Origin: Candidatus Bathyarchaeota archaeon
GTDB lineage: Archaea; Thermoproteota; Bathyarchaeia; Bathyarchaeales; Bathycorpusculaceae
Direction of reading: 5' to 3'
NCBI GenBank assembly: GCA_017883615.1
Contig: JADGNF010000014.1
Span: forward strand, 62,001-126,000
DNA: 64,000 nt
Each line of letters opens with the position of its first letter. The stretch's first letter is position 1. The notes under the pieces are model-generated. The model was given only the letters and a program-made list of their open reading frames with translations, was not told the DNA's origin and made no database searches. The position numbers were made by a program, and so were the translations under genes. Positions 15,769 through 24,897 of this stretch are shown here, piece after piece.

Positions 15769-16821
15769 TTGCGAATAGGAATAATTGGCGGAACAGGATA
15801 CGTTGGCGGAGAACTCCTGCGAATACTGCTTCTCCACCCACAAGCAGAAGTAACGATGGTTACGAGTCGGCAGAGCGCGGGCGAATACGTCTTCAACATA
15901 CACCCAAACCTCCGGGGACTAACCCAACTAAAATTTGTTCCCCAAGACATAGCAGAACTGCAGAAGAACTGCGACTTTATCTTCACAGCTACACCCCACG
16001 GCGGCAGCCAAAACTTGGTGCCCCAGCTTCTTGAAGCGGGATTGAAAGTAATCGACATGAGCGCAGACTTCCGCCTCAAAAACCCCGCGGATTATGAAAC
16101 TTATTATGGCTGGAAACACGCCCAACCCGAACTGCTCAAGGAAGCGGCTTATGGGCTGCCTGAGTTGCATCGGGAAGAAATCAAGAAAGCTCGCCTCGTT
16201 GGTTGTCCGGGATGCATGGCAACTGCAACCATCCTCGCACTCGTTCCGATCGTTAAAGCCGGGTTAGTCGACCAAAGCCACCTCATAGCAGACCTTAAAG
16301 TGGGAAGCAGCGGTGGAGGAAGCAAACCCACTGTAGCGTCACATCACCCAGAGCGAGCAGGCGGCGTAAGACCCTACCAAGTCGTAGGTCACCGCCACAT
16401 AGGTGAAGTCGAACAGGAAATCAACGCCGTCTCAAACGGCCCCGTCACAATTTCGTTTACGCCCCACGCAGTCAACATGGTCCGAGGTATACTTGTAACG
16501 ATTCACGCTTTTCCCAAACAACCCATCGAAGCCAAAGATGTCTGGAAAGCCCTTCGCGGGACATATGGCTCTGAACCGTTCATCCGCCTCGTCAAATACC
16601 AGAAAGGCTGCTATCAGCTCCCCGACCCAAAAGTCACCCAGGGCACCAACTTCTGCGATGTCGGTTTCGAAATTGACCCACACGCCAAACGACTCTTGAT
16701 GTTCAGCGCAATCGATAACATGGTGAAAGGTGCCTCTGGCCAAGGCGTTCAATGTCTAAACCTCATGATGGGCATCGACGAAACGACAGGTCTAAAAAGT
16801 ACCGGTTTCCACCCGATGTGA
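15769..16821 (+). CDS. lysY: LysW-aminoadipyl/glutamyl phosphate reductase
   Basis: An NADPH-dependent reductase of the ArgC/LysY family, acting on the LysW-bound acyl phosphate to give the semialdehyde. It has the N-terminal nucleotide motif IGIIGGTGYVGGELLR, the active-site Cys in VGCPGCMAT (about residue 146), and the conserved HRHIGEVEQE segment. The protein is 350 residues, normal for the family. The TTG at 15769 is the only start that gives the usual N-terminus; AAGGAG precedes it at a spacing of about 11, and the gap to lysX is 26 bases. Confidence 0.92.
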   Translation: MRIGIIGGTGYVGGELLRILLLHPQAEVTMVTSRQSAGEYVFNIHPNLRGLTQLKFVPQDIAELQKNCDFIFTATPHGGSQNLVPQLLEAGLKVIDMSADFRLKNPADYETYYGWKHAQPELLKEAAYGLPELHREEIKKARLVGCPGCMATATILALVPIVKAGLVDQSHLIADLKVGSSGGGSKPTVASHHPERAGGVRPYQVVGHRHIGEVEQEINAVSNGPVTISFTPHAVNMVRGILVTIHAFPKQPIEAKDVWKALRGTYGSEPFIRLVKYQKGCYQLPDPKVTQGTNFCDVGFEIDPHAKRLLMFSAIDNMVKGASGQGVQCLNLMMGIDETTGLKSTGFHPM

Positions 16822-16827
16822 TCTGCC

Positions 16828-17634
16828 ATGCTACTTGTTATTAAGATGGGCGGAAGTATCCTCAAAGAAGGCGCATCGAGCGATTTAATCAGCGACCTCA
16901 AAGCAGTCCTCGCAGAAAACCAAGTGGTCCTTGTTCATGGCGGTGGCGCAGAAGTCACTGAAATCGCGAGCAAACTTGGCAAACCGCAGCAATTCATCAT
17001 GTCGCCTGAAGGCTTCCGAAGCCGCTACACTGACAAGGAAACCGTTGAAATCTACACGATGGTCATGGCGGGCAAAATCAACAAACAGATCGTGTTGGCG
17101 CTCGAAAGCCAAGGTATCTCTGCTGTGGGTTTGTCGGGGTTGGATGCAGGAATTTTGCGGGCGGATCGTAAAGAGCGTCTTATTGCCGTTGACGAAAAAG
17201 GGCGCAAGCGCGTCATGGATGGCGGGTACACGGGAAAAATAAAAACCGTAAACACTGACCTGCTCAATTTGCTGCTAAGTAAAGGGTACGTCCCAATCGT
17301 AACGCCTATAGCCCTAAGCGAAGGCTTTGAGGCCCTTAACGTGGACGGCGACCGAACCGCAGCAAACATCGCAGCCGCGTTAAAAGCCGACAAACTCATC
17401 CTCCTAACAGACGTCGAAGGCTTAATTCTCAAAGGCGAACGCATCCCCAAACTCAGCGCCCTCGAAGTCAAAGAGGTCCTCGGAAGCATCGGTGGGGGTA
17501 TGAGTACCAAAGTTCACGCGGGATGCGAAGCTCTTAGTGGAGGCGTCGGAGAAATACTGATAACCGCGGGTACGGGGAAAAACCCGATTTCCGCAGCTTT
17601 GAAACATGAAACTGGCACCGTGATTACGCAATGA
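16828..17634 (+). CDS. lysZ: LysW-aminoadipate/glutamate kinase
   Basis: An amino acid kinase of the ArgB/LysZ family that phosphorylates the side-chain carboxylate of the LysW-linked substrate. Visible features are the N-terminal VIKMGGSIL, the VLVHGGGAEV phosphate loop, and the C-terminal ATP-site stretch LILLTDVEGL followed by GGGMSTKVHA. At 268 residues it is normal. It starts six bases after lysY and overlaps lysJ by ATGA, which indicates translational coupling within the cluster. Confidence 0.92.
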   Translation: MLLVIKMGGSILKEGASSDLISDLKAVLAENQVVLVHGGGAEVTEIASKLGKPQQFIMSPEGFRSRYTDKETVEIYTMVMAGKINKQIVLALESQGISAVGLSGLDAGILRADRKERLIAVDEKGRKRVMDGGYTGKIKTVNTDLLNLLLSKGYVPIVTPIALSEGFEALNVDGDRTAANIAAALKADKLILLTDVEGLILKGERIPKLSALEVKEVLGSIGGGMSTKVHAGCEALSGGVGEILITAGTGKNPISAALKHETGTVITQ

Positions 17635-18848
17635 ACGAAAAAGAAGTAATAGATGCAGAGAACCGTTTAATGGCAAACGTCTTTGGCAAACGCCAAATCG
17701 TTATAACCAAAGGCAAAGCGGCTACGCTATGGGATATAAATGGCAAAGAATACGTGGATTGCATGGGCAGCTACGGCGTCGCGTTGCTTGGTCACTGCCA
17801 CCCAAAAGTCGTCGCCGCCATCCAGCAGCAGGCGGAACAGCTGATCTGTTGTCATGCAAGCCTCTATAACGACCGAAGAAGTGAATTCCTCCAAAAACTA
17901 ACCTCCATAACACCGAAGGGTTTGGACAAGGCATTTTTGTCCAACAGCGGCGCCGAATCCGTCGAATGTGCTATAAAACTCGCCCGCAAATACTCAGGCA
18001 AACCCGAAATAATCGCCATGATGGGCGCGTTTCACGGCAAAACCATGGGTGCACTCTCTGCGACGTGGGACAAGAAGTACCGAGAGCCCTTCCAACCGCT
18101 CGTGCCCGAATTCATACATGTGCCGCCAGACAACTTGGATAAGGTCAAAGAAGCGATTTCCGAGAAAACAGCTGCAGTTCTTTTGGAGCCTATCCGCGGT
18201 GAAGGAGGCGTACGCGTCCCACCAGATGGCTACCTCCAAGGACTACGCGAACTATGCACAGAAAAAGGTGTCCTTCTAATCTTCGACGAAGTCCAAACCA
18301 GCTTTGGCAGAACCGGCAAGCTGTTCGGATGCCAAAACTGGGATGTCACCCCAGACATCATGACCCTGGCAAAACCGTTTGCGGGTGGCTTGCCAATTGG
18401 CATAACCGTCGCTAAAGAAAACATCATGGCCGCTCTCAAAGTGGGCGAGCACTCAACCACATTTAGCGGCGGCCCGCTTGTTTGTGCTGCCGGATGCGCC
18501 GCCATAGACGCACTCATTGAGGAAAACCTCACCGAGCAAGCAGCAACGAAAGGCAAATACTTCAAAACCCAACTCGAATCACTCCAAGCTAAACACGGAA
18601 TAATCAAGGAAGTCCGCGGCTTAGGCTTAATGCTAGGCATGGAACTCCGCTTTGACGTTTATAACATCGTTCAGAAATGCGCTAAAAACGGCGTGCTCAT
18701 CTTGGACGCGGGGCGTAACGTGTTGCGGTTCCTACCGCCCATACCAATCACCAAAGAGCAAATCGACAAAGCAATCGTCGTCCTCGACGCGGTTTTGGAG
18801 GAAGAAGAACATGCAAGAGCAAACCAAGGCAATCCGGTTCCTAACTAA
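17631..18848 (+). CDS. lysJ: LysW-aminoadipate/glutamate semialdehyde aminotransferase
   Basis: A class III PLP aminotransferase (ArgD/LysJ type) of 405 residues that converts the LysW-bound semialdehyde to the amine. Visible are the N-terminal YVDCMGSYGVALLGHCHP, NSGAESVECAIKLAR, the FDEVQTSFGRTG aspartate motif and the PLP lysine in TLAKPFAGGLPIG. It overlaps lysZ by ATGA at its start and lysK by 38 bases at its end, the latter an unusually long overlap for this cluster. Confidence 0.92.
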   Translation: MNEKEVIDAENRLMANVFGKRQIVITKGKAATLWDINGKEYVDCMGSYGVALLGHCHPKVVAAIQQQAEQLICCHASLYNDRRSEFLQKLTSITPKGLDKAFLSNSGAESVECAIKLARKYSGKPEIIAMMGAFHGKTMGALSATWDKKYREPFQPLVPEFIHVPPDNLDKVKEAISEKTAAVLLEPIRGEGGVRVPPDGYLQGLRELCTEKGVLLIFDEVQTSFGRTGKLFGCQNWDVTPDIMTLAKPFAGGLPIGITVAKENIMAALKVGEHSTTFSGGPLVCAAGCAAIDALIEENLTEQAATKGKYFKTQLESLQAKHGIIKEVRGLGLMLGMELRFDVYNIVQKCAKNGVLILDAGRNVLRFLPPIPITKEQIDKAIVVLDAVLEEEEHARANQGNPVPN

Positions 18849-19974
18849 CCTTTTGGGCATTTACAGTCCCAGCGGCAAAGAACAAGACATAGCCAACTTT
18901 TTGGCCTTAGAAATGAAAAAAATGGGCTACCAAGTCGGTATAGACGCCATCGGAAACGTTATTGGCGTAGTTGGCGACGGCGAACCCACAATCCTTCTAT
19001 GCGGACACATGGACACAGTCGCAGGGTACCTGCCATTGCGCGTTGAAGAAGGCAAAATCTACGCCCGAGGAGCCGTCGACGCTAAAGGACCCCTCGCCGC
19101 AATGGTCATGGCAGCCGCCGAACTCGCCCGAGAACCCGCCTTCAAGGGCAAAGGCAAAATCCTCATCGCCAGCGTAGTTGAAGAAGAAGCCACTAGTCGA
19201 GGCGTCAAACACCTAATCACCCAAGGCATCAAAGCAGACTACGCAATGTTCGGGGAACCTAGCGGCGCCGAAAACATAACTGTCGGCTACAAAGGCCAAA
19301 TTCAACTTGAAATCAGGTGCCGAACCGAAACCGGTCACGCCTCCACCCCATGGCTGTACGAGAACGCTTTGGAGAAAGCGTACGAAATTTGGCAGCAAAT
19401 CAAAAACGCGTCCGCATACCCCTCGTTGGACCCATCAGAGAGCCCGTTTAACGCTCTCACAGTCTGTCTGGTTAAAATAACCGGTGGCAGAGCAACATCA
19501 GTTGTGCCTTTTGAAGCTGAGATGAACATTGACATCCGAGTGCCGATTCAGTTTACAACTGCACAGGTTTTTGAACAGATACGGAAAATTATTGCAAAAT
19601 ATCAGGCTGCGAACCCCAAAGTAGTTGTTAAAGCTACCGTTCTTGACACCGTTGAGCCATTTGAAGTGAACAAGTCTTCGCCACTTGTGCATTTACTGTC
19701 CTCTTCTGTTCGCAAGGTCCTCAACAAGCCCGCCACGCTTATCCGAAAGACGGGCACAGGCGACATGAACATTCTGGGGCACGCCATGAACCTGCCCATC
19801 GTCACGTACGGACCAGGCGACAGCCACCTAGACCACACCGTCGAAGAACACATAGACATCGCCGAATACCTCGCAAGCATCGAAGTCTACAAAGAAACCA
19901 TCCTGAAACTGTCGGAGCTGCACAACAACAAAAACTTGAAAAACGGAAACATCTACGAAAACGGAACCATCTAA
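18811..19974 (+). CDS. lysK: LysW-lysine/ornithine carboxypeptidase
   Basis: An M20-family metallopeptidase that releases lysine or ornithine from LysW in the last step. Metal-site motifs are CGHMDTV, ARGAVDAKGPLAAMV and VVEEEATSRG, with a C-terminal GDSHLDHTVEEH. GGAGG about eight bases before the ATG at 18811 fixes the start inside the end of lysJ. It has 387 residues, some 30-40 more than typical relatives, partly from a hydrophilic Asn-rich tail. Last gene of the cluster; the next gene is convergent. Confidence 0.92.
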   Translation: MQEQTKAIRFLTNLLGIYSPSGKEQDIANFLALEMKKMGYQVGIDAIGNVIGVVGDGEPTILLCGHMDTVAGYLPLRVEEGKIYARGAVDAKGPLAAMVMAAAELAREPAFKGKGKILIASVVEEEATSRGVKHLITQGIKADYAMFGEPSGAENITVGYKGQIQLEIRCRTETGHASTPWLYENALEKAYEIWQQIKNASAYPSLDPSESPFNALTVCLVKITGGRATSVVPFEAEMNIDIRVPIQFTTAQVFEQIRKIIAKYQAANPKVVVKATVLDTVEPFEVNKSSPLVHLLSSSVRKVLNKPATLIRKTGTGDMNILGHAMNLPIVTYGPGDSHLDHTVEEHIDIAEYLASIEVYKETILKLSELHNNKNLKNGNIYENGTI

Positions 19975-19985
19975 CATTAAACACA

Positions 19986-20618
19986 TTACTTCTTCTTTGT
20001 CTTTAAACTTGTTTTTGCGTCCACAAGCCGTGCCGTTGTCAATTCGCCTAAAATTGCCAAGTCTTCAGTGGGTAAAAAGCTGCTTGCCGACGAATCATAA
20101 AGTATACTGGCAGACGCTGGAAACTCGTGCGATCCCCAAACAATGCATACTACAGGCAAGCCTTCCAAAGCAGAAATCTCCGCGGAAGCATCACCGTAAC
20201 CCAAAGGCTTCCCTCCAAGAAGTTGAGCCGCTTCGACGAGTTCTGCCGGATTGTCCCCGAAAGCTTGTGCGATTGGCTGGATGGCTCTTTGGTTGAATGC
20301 CCGTTCGTAAGCATATCCGCCTGGCAAATCGGTGAATTTCGTCAGGTTGCCTGTTTTTGGAGTTTGAGTTGCCTGTGAATAATGCTGCAGAAGGACTGAT
20401 ATCATTTGGATTTGCCATTCAGTGATTTTTGCATCTTTGCTCAGGAGGTCGCGCAAATAGCTTGTTTCCAAATCAAGCGCGAAACCTAGGAACTCGTAGC
20501 GTTTGCCTTCTTTGGCGTTTGTGAGCGTTTTGAGTTTCTCTATGTGTTCCGGTTTTAGGTTTAATTTGGTCAAAAGTCTGTTCCGCCGTTCTGTGCTATC
20601 ATATTGGGAAAAGGTCAT
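19986..20618 (-). CDS. DUF3786-family protein
   Basis: A 210-residue soluble protein. The stretch FTDLPGGYAYERAFNQRAI, followed by an LGG...GDAS segment and SHEFPASASILYDSSASSFLPTEDLAILGEL, fits my recollection of the DUF3786 family, found mostly in anaerobes. The function is unknown. No Cys motif or membrane segment is visible. It is convergent with lysK, 11 bases from its stop. Confidence 0.7.
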   Translation of the reverse strand: MTFSQYDSTERRNRLLTKLNLKPEHIEKLKTLTNAKEGKRYEFLGFALDLETSYLRDLLSKDAKITEWQIQMISVLLQHYSQATQTPKTGNLTKFTDLPGGYAYERAFNQRAIQPIAQAFGDNPAELVEAAQLLGGKPLGYGDASAEISALEGLPVVCIVWGSHEFPASASILYDSSASSFLPTEDLAILGELTTARLVDAKTSLKTKKK

Positions 20619-20678
20619 TATATTCGTACAGTTGACGCATTACTAAAGTTTCGCTATTTCCTTTTCACTCGGAATCAA

Positions 20679-21140
20679 TCAGAGCAATAGGCGCATGCTG
20701 TAACCAGCTTTGAACCCCAGCTTTTCATACAGCAACTTGCCCGATTCGGAAGCGTCAAGGTTAATTCTCTCATACCCGCGACTTCGGCACCAAACTACCG
20801 CAGTTTCGGCTATGAGCTTTGCCACACCTCTCCTCCTAAACGCCTCTTCCGTGAACATCGACATGAGATAAGGCGTCTCCAGGTGAGAGGTCATGGGTAA
20901 GGGCGGCTGCTCTCTAAGCCAAATGCAACCGCTACCCGCTACTTGCCCATCGCGCGTTTTGGCTATGAAACCGATGAGTCTACACGCTGACAACTTTTCC
21001 TTAATCCACATGCGTGTTCGTTCCTCTGTTCCGGGCACTGGGTCTCCAAATTCAGGATGAATGTCCCGCCACATGCTCAGCCTATGTCTTACTAAGAGCT
21101 CGATATCTTCCATTGTGGCGCGGTAAATGCTGAAGTCCAC
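20679..21140 (-). CDS. GNAT-family N-acetyltransferase
   Basis: A 153-residue acetyl-CoA-dependent transferase. The acetyl-CoA loop reads RRRGVAKLIAETAV (Arg/Gly pattern, about residues 101-114), preceded by the beta-strand block YLMSMFTEEA and followed by NLDASESGKLLYEKLGFK, the usual GNAT ending. The GTG start is preceded by AGGGTG. The substrate is unknown. It is downstream of, and on the same strand as, the threonine operon, 46 bases after the aspartate kinase stop, so it might be read through from it. Confidence 0.8.
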   Translation of the reverse strand: MDFSIYRATMEDIELLVRHRLSMWRDIHPEFGDPVPGTEERTRMWIKEKLSACRLIGFIAKTRDGQVAGSGCIWLREQPPLPMTSHLETPYLMSMFTEEAFRRRGVAKLIAETAVVWCRSRGYERINLDASESGKLLYEKLGFKAGYSMRLLL

Positions 21141-21186
21141 TTCAAAACACCCTGTTTATCTTGAAAATAAAAAGAAGTGTTAAGTT

Positions 21187-22593
21187 TTAAATTTTGTCCA
21201 ACGCAAATTCTTTATGAATTGCGCGAACAACAGCTGCCCCATCTTTCTCTTTTACAACGAAGCTGATGTTGAGTTCGGAGCTGCCCTGTGCTATCATGCG
21301 GATGTTTATGCCCGCGTTTGCCACTGTTGCAAATATTCTTGATGCGACACCTGTTGTCCCTTTCATGTTCGCGCCCATAACCGCCACAACAGCAACGTCA
21401 TCTTCAGCCGTGACCTCGCTTACTGTTCCTCTGCCCAGCAAAGCGATTTCCAGAGTGCTCAGTGCCCTGCCCACGAGGCTTCTGCGGATAATCATGGAGA
21501 TGTTTGCTTCCGAAACCGCCGTGGATACCATCATGATGTTAATGCCATTCTTGCCCAGTACATCAAAAACCTTAGCGTAACTGCCAGGCGCGCCCACCAT
21601 GCCTGCACCGTTAACATTCACCATCGCAACATCTTTGATTAAGGCGACAGCTTTGACGGCACTTGTTGACTTGGCACTATCCGCGTCGGTTATGAGGGTG
21701 CCCAGATTTTCAGAGTGCATAGTGCTGCGGATCCTAACGGGGATTTTTGCCTCGATGACTGGCTCAAGCGCACGTGGATGCATGGCTTTTGCGCCGAAAA
21801 TCGCCATCTCAGCCGCCTCCTGATAGCTAAGTTCAGGCAGCATCCTTGCCGAAGGAATAATTCTTGGATCCGCCGTCATTATGCCGTCCACGTCAGTCCA
21901 AATCCACACCTCGTCCACGGACAACGCAACTCCAAGGATAGTGGCAGTGTAATCTGAACCTCCACGTCCAACCGTGGTAACGACTCCATTCTGATCAGCA
22001 GCAATGAACCCAGTCACTATAGGAATAACGCCTTTCTCAACTATTGGTCCGAGACGTTCCCGAATCAGGTGGGTTGTGTAATTCATCAACGGCTCAGCTT
22101 CACCAAAGTTCGAGTCTGTAACTATGCCCGCTTCTTTGCCAGTGAAGCACTGTGTTTCAGCTTTATGGTCTTTTAGAGCACCCCAAACGATAGGCGCAGA
22201 CAACCGTTCTCCAAAAGAAGCGACATAGTCCTTGGATTTTGGGGTGAGTTCGCCGACGTAACATATGCCTGTTAAAACTTTTTCCAGTTCAGAAATTGTA
22301 TTTTCTGTGATTTGATTAACTTCTTTTTGGATTACTTTGCTCTTGATGGCGATTGAAATCGCTTTCAGATGTTTCTGGAGTAGTTCTTTTGTAAATGCTT
22401 CAATGTGTTTTGCATCGCTTTTTTTGGCTTGGCAAGCAACCTCCATCAAACTATTAGTGACGCCTGCCAATGCCGAAACCACGACGGCAACTCTGCAATC
22501 GTTCTTAGCGTATTCTGTAACTAAATCGGCAACGTGGCGTATGTTTTCGCCTGTGCCAACGCTGGTTCCACCGAACTTCATCACTATCTTCAT
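21187..22593 (-). CDS. lysC: Aspartate kinase (threonine operon copy)
   Basis: A 468-residue enzyme that phosphorylates aspartate, the first step to aspartate semialdehyde. It opens with KFGGTSVGTGENI, carries GRGGSDYTATILG and TDVDGIMTADPR, and ends with two ACT domains (VNVNGAGMVGAPG... and VAVMGANMKGTTG...), which normally bind the feedback inhibitor. It is the last gene of the minus-strand ACT-thrB-thrC-hom-lysC operon, 12 bases after hom. A second, shorter aspartate kinase heads the shikimate operon at 38995. Confidence 0.93.
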   Translation of the reverse strand: MKIVMKFGGTSVGTGENIRHVADLVTEYAKNDCRVAVVVSALAGVTNSLMEVACQAKKSDAKHIEAFTKELLQKHLKAISIAIKSKVIQKEVNQITENTISELEKVLTGICYVGELTPKSKDYVASFGERLSAPIVWGALKDHKAETQCFTGKEAGIVTDSNFGEAEPLMNYTTHLIRERLGPIVEKGVIPIVTGFIAADQNGVVTTVGRGGSDYTATILGVALSVDEVWIWTDVDGIMTADPRIIPSARMLPELSYQEAAEMAIFGAKAMHPRALEPVIEAKIPVRIRSTMHSENLGTLITDADSAKSTSAVKAVALIKDVAMVNVNGAGMVGAPGSYAKVFDVLGKNGINIMMVSTAVSEANISMIIRRSLVGRALSTLEIALLGRGTVSEVTAEDDVAVVAVMGANMKGTTGVASRIFATVANAGINIRMIAQGSSELNISFVVKEKDGAAVVRAIHKEFALDKI

Positions 22594-22605
22594 TTCAAAT
22601 CAGTC

Positions 22606-23634
22606 CTATGCCAGTATTTTTGTTGCTAACTTATGTCTTATGTCTAAGAGGTCCCTTAAAACTGCACTGGCAGTTTCTATCCCGCCCGCGCCTTTACCCA
22701 CAAGTGTTTGTTCACCAGCAAATTCGGTGAAGAAGGTTATCGCGTTTAAGACTCCGCTGACGCATATAGGGTTGTTTTTCGGTATTTCAGTCGGCTTTAC
22801 AGTTGCTTTGTCGCCGTCGATTGAACCGATTAGCTTTATGGTATTGCCACGCTTTGAAGCTTCATCAAGAGCTTGCAACGATACGTCTCGGATGCCTGTT
22901 CTGTCAACATCTTTTAAAGTAATTTTCTTGTTCAATATCCAGTTCGCCAAAATGACTACTTTGCAGGCGGTGTCAAATCCGTCAATGTCCATTGATGGTT
23001 CTCTCTCCGCGTAACCGAGCTTCTGTGCGTTTGCCAATGCTTCTTGGAAGGTTACGCGGTTTTGGGACATTTCTGTTAATATGTAGTTAGTTGTGCCGTT
23101 TAATATGCCCCTTATAGCGAGAATTTTGTCCCCTGCAAGGCATTTTTTGGCGAACTCGAGCATGGGTGTTCCACCACCGACTGTGCCGCTGAATCGAAGG
23201 TAAACGTTGTTGTACTCCGCCAATTCTGTTAATGCAGGCATGGCTAAAGCTAATGGCCCTTTATTAGTTGTGACAACGTGCTTCCCTGTTTTAAACGCTC
23301 TAGTTATGTGAGAAAGGGCTGGTTCACCGTTTTTGATGTTGACGGGTGTGACTTCAACAACCACTTCCGCTTCAACCGATTCAATAACATCCAACGCCGG
23401 CATTCCTTTGTGGCCAAATTCAGGATCTGCAGATATCGGATAACCACGTTGTCTAATCGCTTCCAGCTTTTCAGGGCTAAGCCCTCTCGGGTTTATGACC
23501 GCCCCATCTATATCAGCGATAGCAACGATCTTTGGACTAAACCCATTGTCCTTAACCTTCTCAGTGTATTTGCGAGCAAGGATTGTAGTTACGCCTTTTC
23601 CAACTACGCCGTAGCCAACTAGAATAATCCTCAT
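22606..23634 (-). CDS. hom: Homoserine dehydrogenase
   Basis: Reduces aspartate semialdehyde to homoserine with NAD(P)H. The N-terminal nucleotide motif is VGYGVVGKGV, the middle contains TTNKGPLALAMPAL and RFSGTVGGGTPML, and the substrate region has GTTNYILTEM and YAEREPSMDIDGFD. It is 342 residues without a C-terminal ACT domain, as in archaea. The ATG follows thrC by seven bases. Confidence 0.93.
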   Translation of the reverse strand: MRIILVGYGVVGKGVTTILARKYTEKVKDNGFSPKIVAIADIDGAVINPRGLSPEKLEAIRQRGYPISADPEFGHKGMPALDVIESVEAEVVVEVTPVNIKNGEPALSHITRAFKTGKHVVTTNKGPLALAMPALTELAEYNNVYLRFSGTVGGGTPMLEFAKKCLAGDKILAIRGILNGTTNYILTEMSQNRVTFQEALANAQKLGYAEREPSMDIDGFDTACKVVILANWILNKKITLKDVDRTGIRDVSLQALDEASKRGNTIKLIGSIDGDKATVKPTEIPKNNPICVSGVLNAITFFTEFAGEQTLVGKGAGGIETASAVLRDLLDIRHKLATKILA

Positions 23635-23641
23635 GTAAATA

Positions 23642-24892
23642 TCACCGCTCTAGAATTGCCACTTGCCGCTTTAAGCCTAGCGCCTCTTCAATAGCTGACA
23701 TTTCAGCGTCGACTTCGATGGGTTTCTCACTGGACTTGATGGCCGTGTCTGGGTCTTTGAGTCCGTGTCCTGTGGTTACACAAACAACACGCTCGCCCTT
23801 GCCGATTACTCCCGCATTAACCAGTTTAATCAAGCCTGCGATAGACGACGCACTTGCAGGCTCAACAAATATGCCTTCGACGCGAGCCAGCATCTTCTGA
23901 GCAGCCAGAATTTCGTCGTCAGTAACGGTCTCCGCAGTGCCTCCACTGTTTCGGATAGCAGACACGGCTTTCTTCCAGCTGACAGGCGCGCCGATTCGAA
24001 TGGCAGTCGCCAACGTCTCAGGTGCCACAACAGGAATCATCTCTTTGCTGCCGCTTTTAATCATCTGAGCAATAGGCGCGGACCCCGCAGCTTGAATGCC
24101 CGTCATCTTCGGAAGTTTCTTGATGAAACCTAGTCTGTGGTATTCGGTGAAGCCTTTCCAGATGGCGCTGATGTTTCCCGCATTTCCTACCGGAACAACG
24201 ATTCGGTCCGGGGCTTCACCGTCTAACTGGTCACAGATTTCGAAACCCAACGACTTTTGGCCCTCTACTCGGAAGGGGTTGATACTGTTAAGCAAGTAAA
24301 TGCTGGGATGCATCTCTGCCAACTTCAAAACCATGTCTAGGGATTGGTCAAAATTGCCCCGAACTTGCAGAACCTTCGCGCCGTAAATCATAGCTTGCGA
24401 AAGTTTGCCAAACGCGATTTTGCCCGACGGAATCAGAACCGTACACTGCATTCCAGCTTTTGCCGCGTAAGCCGCCAAAGCAGCAGAAGTATTCCCCGTG
24501 GAGGCACATATGACATTTTTAACATTAAGCTCATTGGCTTTAGAGACGCCAACGGTCATGCCGCGGTCTTTGAAGCTGCCAGTTGGATTTTCACCCTCGT
24601 TCTTGACATATAACTGCAAAAGACCTAGCTGTTTACCCAGTTTATGGCAGCTATGAAGCCCCGTGCCCCCCTCATTTAACGAAACGATTTTGCTAACGTC
24701 ATCAATGGGCATGAAATCCTTGTACCGCCACACCGACAAGGACACATTTCGCCAATTGCTCTTCTCCAACTTCTCTGCGAGTTCACCAAAATCGTACTTG
24801 ACCTCTAAGAGGTCCCCGCATTTCTTGCAGAAATACACAATCTCATTTATGCCGTAATTCGATCCACAATTTATGCATTCTTGATGTGTCAT
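23642..24892 (-). CDS. thrC: Threonine synthase
   Basis: A PLP enzyme of 416 residues that converts phosphohomoserine to threonine. An N-terminal zinc-ribbon-like Cys set (CINCG...CKKCG) precedes the fold, as in archaeal threonine synthases. The PLP lysine lies in NPTGSFKDRGM, and the phosphate-binding glycines lie in PVGNAGNISAIWKG. The start at 24892 is preferred over 24916, because the longer form overlaps thrB and GGAG lies before the shorter one. It starts five bases after the thrB stop. Confidence 0.93.
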   Translation of the reverse strand: MTHQECINCGSNYGINEIVYFCKKCGDLLEVKYDFGELAEKLEKSNWRNVSLSVWRYKDFMPIDDVSKIVSLNEGGTGLHSCHKLGKQLGLLQLYVKNEGENPTGSFKDRGMTVGVSKANELNVKNVICASTGNTSAALAAYAAKAGMQCTVLIPSGKIAFGKLSQAMIYGAKVLQVRGNFDQSLDMVLKLAEMHPSIYLLNSINPFRVEGQKSLGFEICDQLDGEAPDRIVVPVGNAGNISAIWKGFTEYHRLGFIKKLPKMTGIQAAGSAPIAQMIKSGSKEMIPVVAPETLATAIRIGAPVSWKKAVSAIRNSGGTAETVTDDEILAAQKMLARVEGIFVEPASASSIAGLIKLVNAGVIGKGERVVCVTTGHGLKDPDTAIKSSEKPIEVDAEMSAIEEALGLKRQVAILER

Positions 24893-24897
24893 CTTTT

